Of a stretch of DNA of 27,596 bases, positions 1-7,329 are shown in pieces; within the stretch, counting starts at the first letter, position 1, and the number at the start of each line of letters is the position of its first letter. Source of the stretch: Chloroflexota bacterium (GTDB lineage: Bacteria > Chloroflexota > Ktedonobacteria > Ktedonobacterales > Ktedonobacteraceae); assembly GCA_902812455.1 (NCBI GenBank), contig CADDZH010000071.1:1-27596 (forward strand). Direction: 5' to 3'. The notes beneath the pieces were generated by a model. It made no database searches. It was not told the DNA's origin and was given only the letters and a program-made list of their open reading frames with translations. The position numbers were made by a program, and so were the translations under genes.

Positions 1-42
1 CAACCGCCCAACCCCGCTCGCCCCTACGATAAACGCGGCGCA

Positions 43-68
43 GGGCGCGATCAATCGGACCCATACGG
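43..68. repeat. Dispersed GCGATNAATCGG hairpin repeat, copy 1
   Basis: This is one diverged copy of a short repeat (core GCGATCAATCGG followed by ACCCATACGG) lying about 70 bases upstream of the first hydrolase gene. The same core recurs at 1264-1305, 2600-2635, 3743-3785, 7486-7532, 11437-11496 and 20789-21034. The rest of 1-138 holds no gene I can support. Confidence 0.6.
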
Positions 69-138
69 AGGATGTCCCGGTGATTGGGTTCATGTTCATT
101 GTATAGATTGTCTATAAAAGGTGAAAGGATAAGCACGT

Positions 139-1206
139 ATGGCGAGAGATGATCAGGTGCAGGCTGCGATTGACAACTGGGCGCTGCGCTTTATTGCCAA
201 CGGGATCGATTATAATGACTTCCAGCGTGTGACAAACAGCGTGGAGAGGTGGGATGACTGGTGCCAGGCCTGGTCGGAATGCGGAGCTATGCACGCCCGG
301 ATGGGCGAGCAGGCCGAAGCGGAAGGGCATTATGTATCGGCTGCGCAGCACTACTTTCAGGCAGCGATCTGTTACCACTTTGGCAAGTACTTGTTTGTGC
401 AGAAGCCACATGAACTGCGCGTGGCACATGAACATAACGTCCGCTACTATCAGCGCGCGCTGCCGTATTTCGATCCTCCGGGCGAGCGCGTGGCGATCCC
501 ATATGAGCATGGTGGCACTATGTATGGTATTTTGCGCAAGCCCTGGCATACTCCCAAACCCCCGGTGGTAATCCTTGTGCCGGGACTGGATTCCGTAAAA
601 GAGGAACTGCACAATTACGGTGAGGATTTTCTCAGGCGCGGGATGGCCGTGCTAGCGATTGATGGTCCCGGGCAGGGCGAGATGGAATTCGAATATCCGT
701 TGCGCAATGACTACGAGGTGCCGGTTCGCTATGCTATTGACTATCTTGAAAGCCGGCCAGATGTAGACGCGAGCCGTGTGGGCCTGATGGGAGTGAGCTT
801 CGGAGGGCAATTCGCCGTGCGCGCTGCGGCCTTTGAGCCGCGACTCAAAGCCGTGATTGAAAACTGCGGTCCATACAACCAGTCCTGGAACTTCAAAAAT
901 CGTCCACGCATAAGCCGCGAAACAATGGTTCATCGCCTCAAAGCCGCAAACGAGGAGGATGCGCTCAATAAGTTGCAGCGCTTCAGTTTACAAGGAGTGG
1001 CGGAAAGAGTGATGTGCCCCCTGCTCGTCATTCAGGGGCGTCGCGATCGGCTCGTGCCGGCGGAGCAAGGAGAGCGCATAGCGGCGGAGGCGGGCAGCCA
1101 CGCGGAACTATGGATGTTTGAGGATGGCAATCACGTGTGTAACAACATTCCTTATAAACATCGCCCGCAGCAGGCCGATTGGATGCGAGAGAAGCTGTAT
1201 GTGTAG
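139..1206 (+). CDS. Alpha/beta hydrolase, 2,6-dihydropseudooxynicotine hydrolase-like (copy A)
   Basis: A 355-residue serine hydrolase of the alpha/beta fold, probably cytoplasmic because no signal peptide is visible. Residues 1-115 form a helical N-terminal region rich in Trp and Tyr, as in the C-C bond hydrolase 2,6-dihydropseudooxynicotine hydrolase and related enzymes. The catalytic domain follows. Ser220 lies in the nucleophile elbow GVSFGG, Asp303 in GRRDRLVP and His332 in DGNHVCNN, giving a complete triad. The motif VPGLDSVKEE at 147-156 fits the oxyanion-hole strand. The ATG is preceded by GAAAGGA at 121-127, with about 11 bases between them. It is a close tandem paralogue of the next gene, of identical length and alignable without gaps. 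The substrate is unknown. The neighbouring aldolase-like and FAD genes suggest small-molecule catabolism, which is inference. Confidence 0.88.
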   Translation: MARDDQVQAAIDNWALRFIANGIDYNDFQRVTNSVERWDDWCQAWSECGAMHARMGEQAEAEGHYVSAAQHYFQAAICYHFGKYLFVQKPHELRVAHEHNVRYYQRALPYFDPPGERVAIPYEHGGTMYGILRKPWHTPKPPVVILVPGLDSVKEELHNYGEDFLRRGMAVLAIDGPGQGEMEFEYPLRNDYEVPVRYAIDYLESRPDVDASRVGLMGVSFGGQFAVRAAAFEPRLKAVIENCGPYNQSWNFKNRPRISRETMVHRLKAANEEDALNKLQRFSLQGVAERVMCPLLVIQGRRDRLVPAEQGERIAAEAGSHAELWMFEDGNHVCNNIPYKHRPQQADWMREKLYV

Positions 1207-1263
1207 GGGCAAATGATGGGGTAGTACCAAAATAAATTGACAACCGTGATAGCCAGGCATGAG

Positions 1264-1305
1264 GCCGATAAATCGGCAGTGGGCGCGATAAATCGGCCCC
1301 TACAG
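1264..1305. repeat. Dispersed hairpin repeat, copy 2
   Basis: Two units lie side by side. GCCGATAAATCGGC (1264-1277) is a perfect palindrome, and GCGATAAATCGG flanked by GGGC and CCCCTACAG follows (1281-1305). The repeat sits in the 161-base gap between the two hydrolase genes, about 60 bases upstream of the second start. Confidence 0.75.
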
Positions 1306-1367
1306 TCCGTTGGTGGCTTATTTTTTTCGTCATTTTATATCGTCTGTGACTACAGAAAGGATAATTT

Positions 1368-2435
1368 ATGGCAAGAGATGAACTGGTGCAGAGCGCTATC
1401 GACAACTGGGCGCCGCGCTTTATTGCTAACGGGATCGACTATAACGATTTCCAGCGCATCACCAATAGCGTGGAGCGCTGGGATGACTGGTGCCAGGCCT
1501 GGTCGGAATGCGGGGCTATGCATGAGCGGCTGGGTGAGCAGGCCGAAGCGGAAGGGCATTACGAATCGGCGGCGCAGCACTATTTTCAGGCGGCGATGGC
1601 CTATCACTTCGGCAAGTATTTGTTCGTACACAGGCCGCAAGAGTTGCGTGCGGCGCATGATCGCGCTGTGAATGCCTACAAAAAAGCCCTGCCGTATTTC
1701 GATCCCCCGGGCGAGCGTGTAGCGATCCCATATGAGCAGGGTGGAACGATGTACGGTATCCTGCGCAAGCCCTGGCATACTCCTAAGCCCCCGGTGGTAA
1801 TTCTCATCCCTGGCCTGGATTCGGTCAAGGAAGAACTGCATACCTATGGCGAAGACTTTTTGAGGCGCGGTATGGCTGTACTGGCCATCGATGGCCCAGG
1901 GCAGGGCGAGATGGAGTTCGAGTATCCGATGCGCTACGACTACGAGGTACCCATAAAGTATGCAATTGACTACCTTGAGAACAGACCAGATGTGGATGCC
2001 AGCCGCGTGGGCCTGATGGGTGTCAGTCTCGGAGGATACTATGCTCCACGCGCAGCAGCGTTTGAGCCGAGGGTGAAGGCGGCGATTGACAACTGTGGCG
2101 GATATGACTTTGTGCGCCGCTTTGACCGCCTGCCAGGCCATACACGCGCCACGTTCATTCATCGTATCAAAGGCGCAAGCGAGGCCGATGCGCGCGAGAA
2201 GCTGGCAGCATTTAATCTGCAGAGCGTGATGGAGAAGATACGGTGCCCCCTGCTGATCATCATGGGACGCCTCGATAGGCTGGTGCCGCCGGCGGACGCG
2301 GAAAGAATGGCGGCAGAGGCGCACGATGTTGCGGAACTGTGGATGTTTGAAGATGGCAACCATGTCTGCAATAACATCATTTACAAGCATCGCCCACAGC
2401 AGGCCGATTGGATGCGCAGCAAGCTGTCTGCGTAA
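1368..2435 (+). CDS. Alpha/beta hydrolase, 2,6-dihydropseudooxynicotine hydrolase-like (copy B)
   Basis: The second copy of the tandem pair, also 355 residues. The triad is intact: Ser220 in GVSLGG, Asp303 in GRLDRLVP and His332 in DGNHVCNN. The N-terminal helical cap and the C-terminal HRPQQADWMR segment are nearly identical to copy A. Divergence is concentrated around residues 222-290 (QFAV versus YYAP just after the nucleophile, and the following lid-like segment), where substrate would be contacted. This suggests duplication followed by change of specificity rather than simple dosage. The ATG has GAAAGGATAA just upstream (AAAGGA, about 7 bases away). The product is a hydrolase of unknown substrate, perhaps an esterase or C-C hydrolase. 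Confidence 0.88.
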   Translation: MARDELVQSAIDNWAPRFIANGIDYNDFQRITNSVERWDDWCQAWSECGAMHERLGEQAEAEGHYESAAQHYFQAAMAYHFGKYLFVHRPQELRAAHDRAVNAYKKALPYFDPPGERVAIPYEQGGTMYGILRKPWHTPKPPVVILIPGLDSVKEELHTYGEDFLRRGMAVLAIDGPGQGEMEFEYPMRYDYEVPIKYAIDYLENRPDVDASRVGLMGVSLGGYYAPRAAAFEPRVKAAIDNCGGYDFVRRFDRLPGHTRATFIHRIKGASEADAREKLAAFNLQSVMEKIRCPLLIIMGRLDRLVPPADAERMAAEAHDVAELWMFEDGNHVCNNIIYKHRPQQADWMRSKLSA

Positions 2436-2561
2436 CTGAAGGGCAAGGGGTAGGGTGAGGTGGTGGAGGAGCGCGAGGGCACAAGAAAACGGACGGGGCG
2501 ACCACAGGGGTTTCCAGGGGTAGGTTTTTTGGGGTGAGGGAGCAGCGATGGGGCGCGAGGA

Positions 2562-2577
2562 CAAGCGCAAGGCCCCC
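2562..2577. repeat. Short repeat CAAGCGCAAGGCCCCC
   Basis: This 16-base word occurs again at about 17091-17106 upstream of the gntR gene, in both cases in noncoding DNA followed by a short A/C-rich stretch. It looks like another small dispersed intergenic repeat. Function unknown. Confidence 0.4.
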
Positions 2578-2599
2578 ACACCGCATCCTCACCACCCAC

Positions 2600-2635
2600 A
2601 GCTTCGATAAATCGAGCTTCTACAGCCCCTACGGG
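2600..2635. repeat. Dispersed hairpin repeat, copy 3
   Basis: The core TTCGATAAATCGAG is followed by CTTCTACAG and a second CCCCTACGG tail. The arms differ from copy 2 (TCGA instead of CCGA) but still pair across the AA loop. It lies about 80 bases before the aldolase-family start. The remaining part of the 2436-2713 gap is G-rich and holds no gene I can support. Confidence 0.6.
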
Positions 2636-2713
2636 TACGATCCCGTTTCTCATGACCTCATTTGATCGAAAGGTGTAGGGCCTTGCCCTTGATTCTTGAA
2701 AGGGAGGAATCCG

Positions 2714-3706
2714 GTGAGCTTAGTTAATACGTCAAGGGGCTACGAGCGCTCGAACGCTAAGTCCTACGCGCGTGCCAACCTGCGCGGAGTCTGGGGTGCG
2801 ATCCCCTATCCTTTTACACAGGATGATGAACTCGACGAGCAGGGGCTGCGCAGCAATATCCGCTACTGCATCGACAACAATCTGCTGGACGGCATCTATT
2901 GCGGCCACTTCATGAGCGAGTTCTGGGCGCTCACGACGGAGGAACGCAAGCGCGCTGCCGAGATCGTGGTAGACGAGTGCAGGGGCCGCGTTCCGGTTAT
3001 GATACATACGGGGCACACTTCGGTAAAGGAGAGCGTCGAACTCTCCCATCACGCCGAGGGCATTGGCGCCGATTACTTCGCGGTCGGCAACCCTTATTTC
3101 ATGGCCTACAATGACGAGCAAATCTACAGCTATTTTCGCTATATATCGGATCGCACCGAGGCCGGGATACTCATTACCAATACCGGGTACACCGGCATCG
3201 TCTTAAGTCCTGAGATGGTCAGCCGCCTGGCCGATCTGGAAAACGTTATCGCCGTGAAGAACTCCCCAAAGATGCCTCACACCCTGGAAACGCTGCGCCT
3301 CGCGGGCGACCGCATCATTGTCAGCCACCCGGATGAGCGCAACTGGTTCTCATTGATGGTTGAGCATGGCTGCCGGCTCTATATGTCCTCAGCTTCGCCT
3401 TTCCTTCTGCAGAAACCTGGCCAGACGCCTATCAAAGACTATACCGCGCTCGTTCTTGAAGGCAAGGTCGATGAAGCTGCCGCCGTCGCGCGCAGCTTAG
3501 ACCCTGTGCGCCAGGTCTTCGATAAGTGGCTGCGCGATCCCTGGCCCACGCGGCGTGTCATGCCGATTGCGTACCTGAAAGCCTGGTGCGATCTGATGGG
3601 CATGGTGGGCGGCCCTGTCCGGCCACCTCTCCTGCAGGCCACGGCTGAGGAGTGCGAAGAACTGCGGCAAGACGTGGCAAGTGTTGGATTGTTAGCACAG
3701 GGGTGA
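2714..3706 (+). CDS. Dihydrodipicolinate synthase / N-acetylneuraminate lyase family protein
   Basis: A 330-residue TIM-barrel aldolase or hydro-lyase of the DapA/NAL superfamily, which works through a Schiff base between a barrel lysine and a 2-oxo acid. I chose GTG at 2714 because AGGGAGG (2701-2707) lies 6 bases upstream; the in-frame TTG at 2696 would overlap that site. The likely Schiff-base lysine is Lys182 in VIAVKNSPK, and the general-base tyrosine is in TNTGYTG (Tyr159). The early segment WGAIPYPFTQDDELD matches the family start. The usual GTTGE carboxylate-binding motif is replaced by GHFMSEF, so true DapA activity is unlikely and a catabolic lyase or dehydratase is more plausible. 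It lies between the hydrolase pair and an FAD oxidoreductase on the same strand. Confidence 0.88.
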   Translation: MSLVNTSRGYERSNAKSYARANLRGVWGAIPYPFTQDDELDEQGLRSNIRYCIDNNLLDGIYCGHFMSEFWALTTEERKRAAEIVVDECRGRVPVMIHTGHTSVKESVELSHHAEGIGADYFAVGNPYFMAYNDEQIYSYFRYISDRTEAGILITNTGYTGIVLSPEMVSRLADLENVIAVKNSPKMPHTLETLRLAGDRIIVSHPDERNWFSLMVEHGCRLYMSSASPFLLQKPGQTPIKDYTALVLEGKVDEAAAVARSLDPVRQVFDKWLRDPWPTRRVMPIAYLKAWCDLMGMVGGPVRPPLLQATAEECEELRQDVASVGLLAQG

Positions 3707-3742
3707 TGAAAGGTTAAGAAATAAATCAGGATATGAAGGCAA

Positions 3743-3785
3743 GGGCCGATCAATCGGCGGGGGCCACGATGAATCGTGGCCCTAC
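3743..3785. repeat. Dispersed hairpin repeat, copy 4
   Basis: Two hairpins: GGCCGATCAATCGGC at 3744-3758, then a 22-base perfect hairpin at 3761-3782 with arms GGGCCACGAT and ATCGTGGCCC and a GA loop, followed by TACAG. It sits about 60 bases upstream of the next start. The second hairpin carries base changes on both arms relative to other copies. Confidence 0.8.
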
Positions 3786-3841
3786 AGAGGTTCTGATCAT
3801 GTTGTGAAAGTTCATAATCATTCCCCTATCAGGAGGACAGG

Positions 3842-5422
3842 ATGGCAGAGCTATTTGATATTGTTGTTGCTGGCGGAGGACATAACAGCCTGGTGACGGC
3901 CGCTTATTTAGCAAAGGCGGGCTATTCGTGCGTGGTGCTCGAGGCTCGTCACGTGATCGGCGGTGATACCATGACCGAGGAATTGACGCTCCCCGGCTTC
4001 CTGCATGATACCTGCTCGACCGCGCACGCCATCTTTATGGAAAGCCCTATCTGGCGCAACCAGGAACTGCCGCTGGCCGACTATGGGCTGGAGTACATCC
4101 AGGTCGATCCCGCGTCTCACGTGATGTTCCCGGATGGAACCTACATCACCCAGTGGCTGGATATCGACCGTACTTGCGAGGAGATAGCAAAGTTTTCCCG
4201 TAAAGACGCTGATACTTACTGCAAGATGATTGCCGAGTGGCGGAGTGTGGCACCTATCTTCAACAAACTGCGCTACACTCCCGCCGGCTGGGACTCATCG
4301 TTCGAGAGGGAACTCGCAGCACATCCGCAGGGAGCGATGTGGATGCGGCGCAAGGCGCTTCCGGCCTGGGAAATCATCGACGATGCTTTTGAAGACTGGC
4401 ATGTCAAATCCTGGATGGTCTGGTTCGCGGAAGGCACATTGCAGCCATCCGAACGCCCAGGGACGGGCACGCTCGCCTACTCGTTCGTTGCCGGGCGACA
4501 GCGCAGCGGCTGGGCCATTCCGAAGGGTGGCTCCGGCAACCTGCCGAAAGCCCTGGCTCGCATCATCGAAGATCATGGTGGAACCATCCTCACGAACAGG
4601 CCCGTGAGCCGGCTGATCCTGGAAGGAGGACGCTGCGTGGGCGTCGAGACCGAGAGCGGGGAACAGTTCCGCGCTCGTCATGCCGTCGTTTCCACTATCC
4701 ATGTCAAGCACCTGGTGAATATGGCGCCTGCGGAGGCCTGGGGTGATGCTTTCTTGTACGGCGTGGAAACCTACAAAGCTGGCCGCACCATGTTCGTCGC
4801 TCACTATGCCACTACAGAGCCGCCCAGGTTCACTGTCGATGGAGGAACCCTGTCAGTTGTAGCGGCAGGAGTAGCCCAGACCGCTGAGCGTCAACTGCGC
4901 GTATCAGAAGATTTCCGGCATGGTATGGTTGCCAGCGATCAGCCAGTAATGCTGGTGCTCACTCCCTCTGTAAAGGACCCTTCACGTGCTCCCGAAGGCA
5001 AGCACATGGTCAAGGTGATCAACTTCCAGCCCTACTCGTTGCGCGAAGGGCCGGAGAAGTGGGACGAGATTAAGGCCGAAGTAGCAGCCAACAATCTTGA
5101 GCACTTGCGGCAGTACGCGCCGAACCTGACCGATGACAAGATTCTGGCTACCGAAATCCGCAGCCCGCTCGACCTGGAGCGCTTTAACCGGCATAACTGG
5201 CATGGAAGCTGTCATGGTGGCGATCTCAGCCCGGCCCAGTCGGAAATGCTGCGACCGGTACCGGGCTATGCCCAGCATCGCATGCCAATTCCTGGCCTCT
5301 ATCAAACCGGCGCCACGACCCACCCTGGCGGTTCGGTTACCGGCGCACCGGGCCGCAATGCTGCGATGGTACTGCTTAAAGACCTCGGCAGGGATCTGAA
5401 CGAGGTTATCCAGGCAAGGTAG
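3842..5422 (+). CDS. FAD-dependent oxidoreductase, phytoene dehydrogenase-like (COG1233) family
   Basis: A 526-residue flavoprotein. The N-terminal dinucleotide-binding motif FDIVVAGGGHNSL (residues 5-17) with the downstream acidic residue in VVLEA defines a Rossmann FAD site. The C-terminal PGLYQTGATTHPGGSVTGAPG (about 487-507) is the second conserved FAD contact of the phytoene-desaturase/PYROXD2-like family. Length is normal for the family. AGGAGG about 4 bases upstream of the ATG supports the start. There are no carotenoid synthesis genes nearby (no phytoene synthase or GGPP synthase), so a role in oxidising a catabolic intermediate made by the neighbouring hydrolase and aldolase-like proteins is more likely. 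That role is inference. Confidence 0.87.
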   Translation: MAELFDIVVAGGGHNSLVTAAYLAKAGYSCVVLEARHVIGGDTMTEELTLPGFLHDTCSTAHAIFMESPIWRNQELPLADYGLEYIQVDPASHVMFPDGTYITQWLDIDRTCEEIAKFSRKDADTYCKMIAEWRSVAPIFNKLRYTPAGWDSSFERELAAHPQGAMWMRRKALPAWEIIDDAFEDWHVKSWMVWFAEGTLQPSERPGTGTLAYSFVAGRQRSGWAIPKGGSGNLPKALARIIEDHGGTILTNRPVSRLILEGGRCVGVETESGEQFRARHAVVSTIHVKHLVNMAPAEAWGDAFLYGVETYKAGRTMFVAHYATTEPPRFTVDGGTLSVVAAGVAQTAERQLRVSEDFRHGMVASDQPVMLVLTPSVKDPSRAPEGKHMVKVINFQPYSLREGPEKWDEIKAEVAANNLEHLRQYAPNLTDDKILATEIRSPLDLERFNRHNWHGSCHGGDLSPAQSEMLRPVPGYAQHRMPIPGLYQTGATTHPGGSVTGAPGRNAAMVLLKDLGRDLNEVIQAR

Positions 5423-5425
5423 CAC

Positions 5426-5454
5426 TTGACATCTTGGATATTGCCTGCTAACGT
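5426..5454 (+). promoter_or_regulatory. Possible sigma-70-type promoter for hicBA
   Basis: TTGACA at 5426-5431, a 17-base spacer, then TGC-TAACGT (extended -10 with a poor hexamer) at 5446-5454. It starts immediately after the stop of the FAD oxidoreductase and about 80 bases before hicB. Only the -35 is a strong match, so this is tentative. Confidence 0.35.
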
Positions 5455-5534
5455 TCTTTATTATTAAGAAGCATATGAGGAGACGTACCTCGGTTCAATC
5501 ATTACTAACCTGATACTGGTCAGAGGAGTAGATT

Positions 5535-5762
5535 ATGAAACACATTAAAATCATTGTAGAAAAACATGCCGATGGGTATGTTGCTTATCCTCTGGGATTG
5601 AAGGGAGTCGTTGTTGGGGAAGGTGATAGCTATGAAGAGGCCCTGGCAGATGTGAAATCTGCCATCCAATTCCATATAGAAACCTTCGGTCCCGATGTTT
5701 TTGAGACAGACTCTCCTGTTTTGGAAGCGTTTGTAGCAGAAGCGGGAGTAGTTCTCTCGTGA
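5535..5762 (+). CDS. hicB: HicB-family antitoxin
   Basis: A 75-residue protein with the partial-RNase-H-fold HicB core: the beta-strand start KHIKIIVEKHADGYVAYPLGLKG, then the GEGDSYEEALADVKSAIQFHIE helix. It binds and neutralises the HicA toxin encoded next. No C-terminal helix-turn-helix or ribbon-helix-helix DNA-binding domain is present, so autoregulation, if any, would need another protein or the complex itself. The antitoxin comes first and overlaps the toxin by GTGA (GTG start of hicA inside the TGA stop region), indicating translational coupling. The start is supported by AGAGGAG at 5522-5528. Confidence 0.88.
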   Translation: MKHIKIIVEKHADGYVAYPLGLKGVVVGEGDSYEEALADVKSAIQFHIETFGPDVFETDSPVLEAFVAEAGVVLS

Positions 5763-5998
5763 CCCGTTTTCCAGTTGATGCACCGAAAGCGAGAGTTATC
5801 AAGGCCTTTGAAGCGTTGGGATTTTCCCTGGTACGGGAGCGAGAGCATATTGCTATGCTTCGTGAGAATGCTGATGGGACGAAGACTCCACTCACATTGC
5901 CTAATCACAGCAAAATCAAGGGTTCTACCTTGAGAACTATCTGTACACAAGCAGGCATACCCAGGGAAGAATTTTTGAGTGCATATTACAACGTCTAA
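5759..5998 (+). CDS. hicA: HicA-family mRNA interferase toxin
   Basis: A 79-residue protein with a dsRBD-like HicA fold. RVIKAFEALGFSLVREREH is followed by a beta hairpin and LTLPNHSKIKGSTLRTICTQAGI, which matches the family ending (KGTLRAILRQAG type). The catalytic histidine is expected at His30 in REREHIAML; the usual G-S-H-H context is degenerate here (R-E-H-I) but the key His is kept. It starts with GTG, overlapping the hicB stop by 4 bases. The predicted role is cleavage of mRNA when the antitoxin is depleted. The order antitoxin-toxin is reversed from the Escherichia coli hicAB order, which is common in other phyla. Confidence 0.87.
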   Translation: MTRFPVDAPKARVIKAFEALGFSLVREREHIAMLRENADGTKTPLTLPNHSKIKGSTLRTICTQAGIPREEFLSAYYNV

Positions 5999-6012
5999 AA
6001 GAGGAAATTGCC

Positions 6013-7131
6013 ATGCCCAGCAATATCGTTGCGTTCGAATGGTTGTTAAATGGCACAATACACGTCGCTTATGAAACTGGCGATAATCATATTCATGAAA
6101 TGAGCGCCGGCCAGGATCGACGATGGAGAGATGCTGATATTACGCGAGTGGCGGGCGGACCTGAGTTAGAGGATGCGATCCTGGCAGGTTACGGCTGGCC
6201 GGATGGGCGCACAAAGCAGATAGCCTATGTTGGCCCGATGAATAGCGATGGCCACATTCATGAGCTGGTCATGTTGCAAGACCATTCCTGGAGCTATGAG
6301 GATCTGATGGCTCAGCCAACCGGCGCGCCGCCTGCCGATGGGTTTACTCTGGTAGGCTATGCCTGGAAAGCCGGTGGCAGCAAGCAAGTCGTCTACACAG
6401 GAGCCGAAGGTCACGTCCACGAGCTAGCGACTGGCCTTACCGGGATGTGGAAATATACGAATCTCACGCAGGCGACTGGCGCTCCTAGAGCGGTGGGCCG
6501 GATACTTGCGGCTTATGCCTGGGAAAAGGCGAAGACCAGGCAAGTCGTCTACATGAGCGACGATGGCCATATCCACGAGTTGATGGCAGGAGTTGAAGCC
6601 GCCTGGCAGCATAGCGATCTCACGGCTCTGACCGGCGCCCCCGAGGCAGATGGTTCCGCTCTTGCCGCCTTTGCCTGGGAACGAGGAGGCACGAAGCAGG
6701 TGCTCTATACAGGAAATGATGGGAATATTTATGAGCTGGTAGCCGGAGAGGATAACGCTTGGCGCTCTACCGATCTCATGGAGGTAACCGGCGCTATAGA
6801 TGTAGCCGGGTCTGCTCTTGCGGGCTATGCTTACGAGACGGGCGGGACGAAGCAGGTTGTCTATGTCGGGAGTGACCGCCATGTGCATGAATTGACGATG
6901 CCTCTCAATGGCATGTGGCAATATATTGACCTGACACAGCCTATTAGTGGAGCTCCTGATGCCAGTAGCGACGTGATCGTGGGCCAGGAGTGGTCTTCTC
7001 AATTTGCCAGGCTGGTGATCTACCTGGATACAGCGGAGAACCCGCATCTTCACCTGCTGATGCTTGAGCATGGCCGTCCCTGGCAGCACATGGATTTAAC
7101 CGGGCTTACCGGCGCCGAGCCAATTGTGTGA
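6013..7131 (+). CDS. Seven-repeat predicted beta-propeller protein
   Basis: A 372-residue protein built from seven tandem repeats of 52-55 residues. Each repeat contains an AYAW...G.TKQVVY strand pair, a D/E-G-H-I/V-H-E-L strand and a W...DLT..TGAP turn. The HxHEL-like motifs begin near residues 26, 81, 134, 186, 238, 290 and 345; blade 5 has NIYEL and blade 7 HLHLL. Seven repeats of this size predict a seven-bladed beta-propeller, as in several lectin and surface-binding families. No signal peptide or membrane segment is visible, so it is either cytoplasmic or exported by an unseen route. It starts 15 bases after hicA with AGAGGAAA upstream, and may share its transcript. Function unknown; sugar binding is a guess. 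Confidence 0.8.
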   Translation: MPSNIVAFEWLLNGTIHVAYETGDNHIHEMSAGQDRRWRDADITRVAGGPELEDAILAGYGWPDGRTKQIAYVGPMNSDGHIHELVMLQDHSWSYEDLMAQPTGAPPADGFTLVGYAWKAGGSKQVVYTGAEGHVHELATGLTGMWKYTNLTQATGAPRAVGRILAAYAWEKAKTRQVVYMSDDGHIHELMAGVEAAWQHSDLTALTGAPEADGSALAAFAWERGGTKQVLYTGNDGNIYELVAGEDNAWRSTDLMEVTGAIDVAGSALAGYAYETGGTKQVVYVGSDRHVHELTMPLNGMWQYIDLTQPISGAPDASSDVIVGQEWSSQFARLVIYLDTAENPHLHLLMLEHGRPWQHMDLTGLTGAEPIV

Positions 7132-7137
7132 ATATGC

Positions 7138-7166
7138 TTGACTCTATTGATCTGCTCTGGTACAAT
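7138..7166 (+). promoter_or_regulatory. Strong sigma-70-type promoter for the hisS leader
   Basis: TTGACT at 7138-7143, a 17-base spacer, and TACAAT at 7161-7166 preceded by TGG (extended -10). Transcription would begin near 7173. It lies 6 bases after the propeller stop codon and so separates hisS transcription from the upstream genes. The predicted transcript carries a leader of about 405 bases before hisS. Confidence 0.75.
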
Positions 7167-7248
7167 GAAAGAAAAGATGCAGCAGGAACGTGCATTGTAT
7201 GTTGAGACCCAGTTTTTTCAGGAGCATTTGAGCGAGTTGAGCAGGTAT

Positions 7249-7329
7249 ATGAATATCAGAGTTAACTTGCACACCCATCATACCCACCATCACCATGCTC
7301 ACCAATGCTCCGCTCGAGGAGTGCCCTGA
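7249..7329 (+). CDS. His-rich leader peptide (attenuation leader) for hisS
   Basis: A 26-residue ORF beginning at ATG 7249. Its core, HTHHTHHHHAH, is encoded at 7270-7302 and contains 8 His codons out of 11, using both CAC and CAT. It ends at TGA 7327-7329, just before the terminator hairpin. The run of codons for the amino acid handled by the downstream enzyme, together with the overlapping RNA alternatives, is the signature of ribosome-mediated attenuation, as in the enterobacterial hisL leader. The start is uncertain. ATG 7249 has only a weak GAGCAGG ahead of it; an in-frame TTG at 7195 with AGGA at 7184-7187 would give 44 residues, and TTG 7228 is another choice. The peptide itself probably has no function beyond being translated. 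Confidence 0.72.
   Translation: MNIRVNLHTHHTHHHHAHQCSARGVP

Noticed and set aside
1350..2579. A 409-residue minus-strand open frame opposite the second hydrolase
   Set aside because: It is antisense to a clear alpha/beta hydrolase with an intact triad, and its own sequence resembles no family.
7249..7329. The His-rich peptide as a metal-binding protein
   Set aside because: It is only about 26 residues, is placed directly before an intrinsic terminator and hisS, and its codons overlap regulatory pairings. A leader peptide explains it better.
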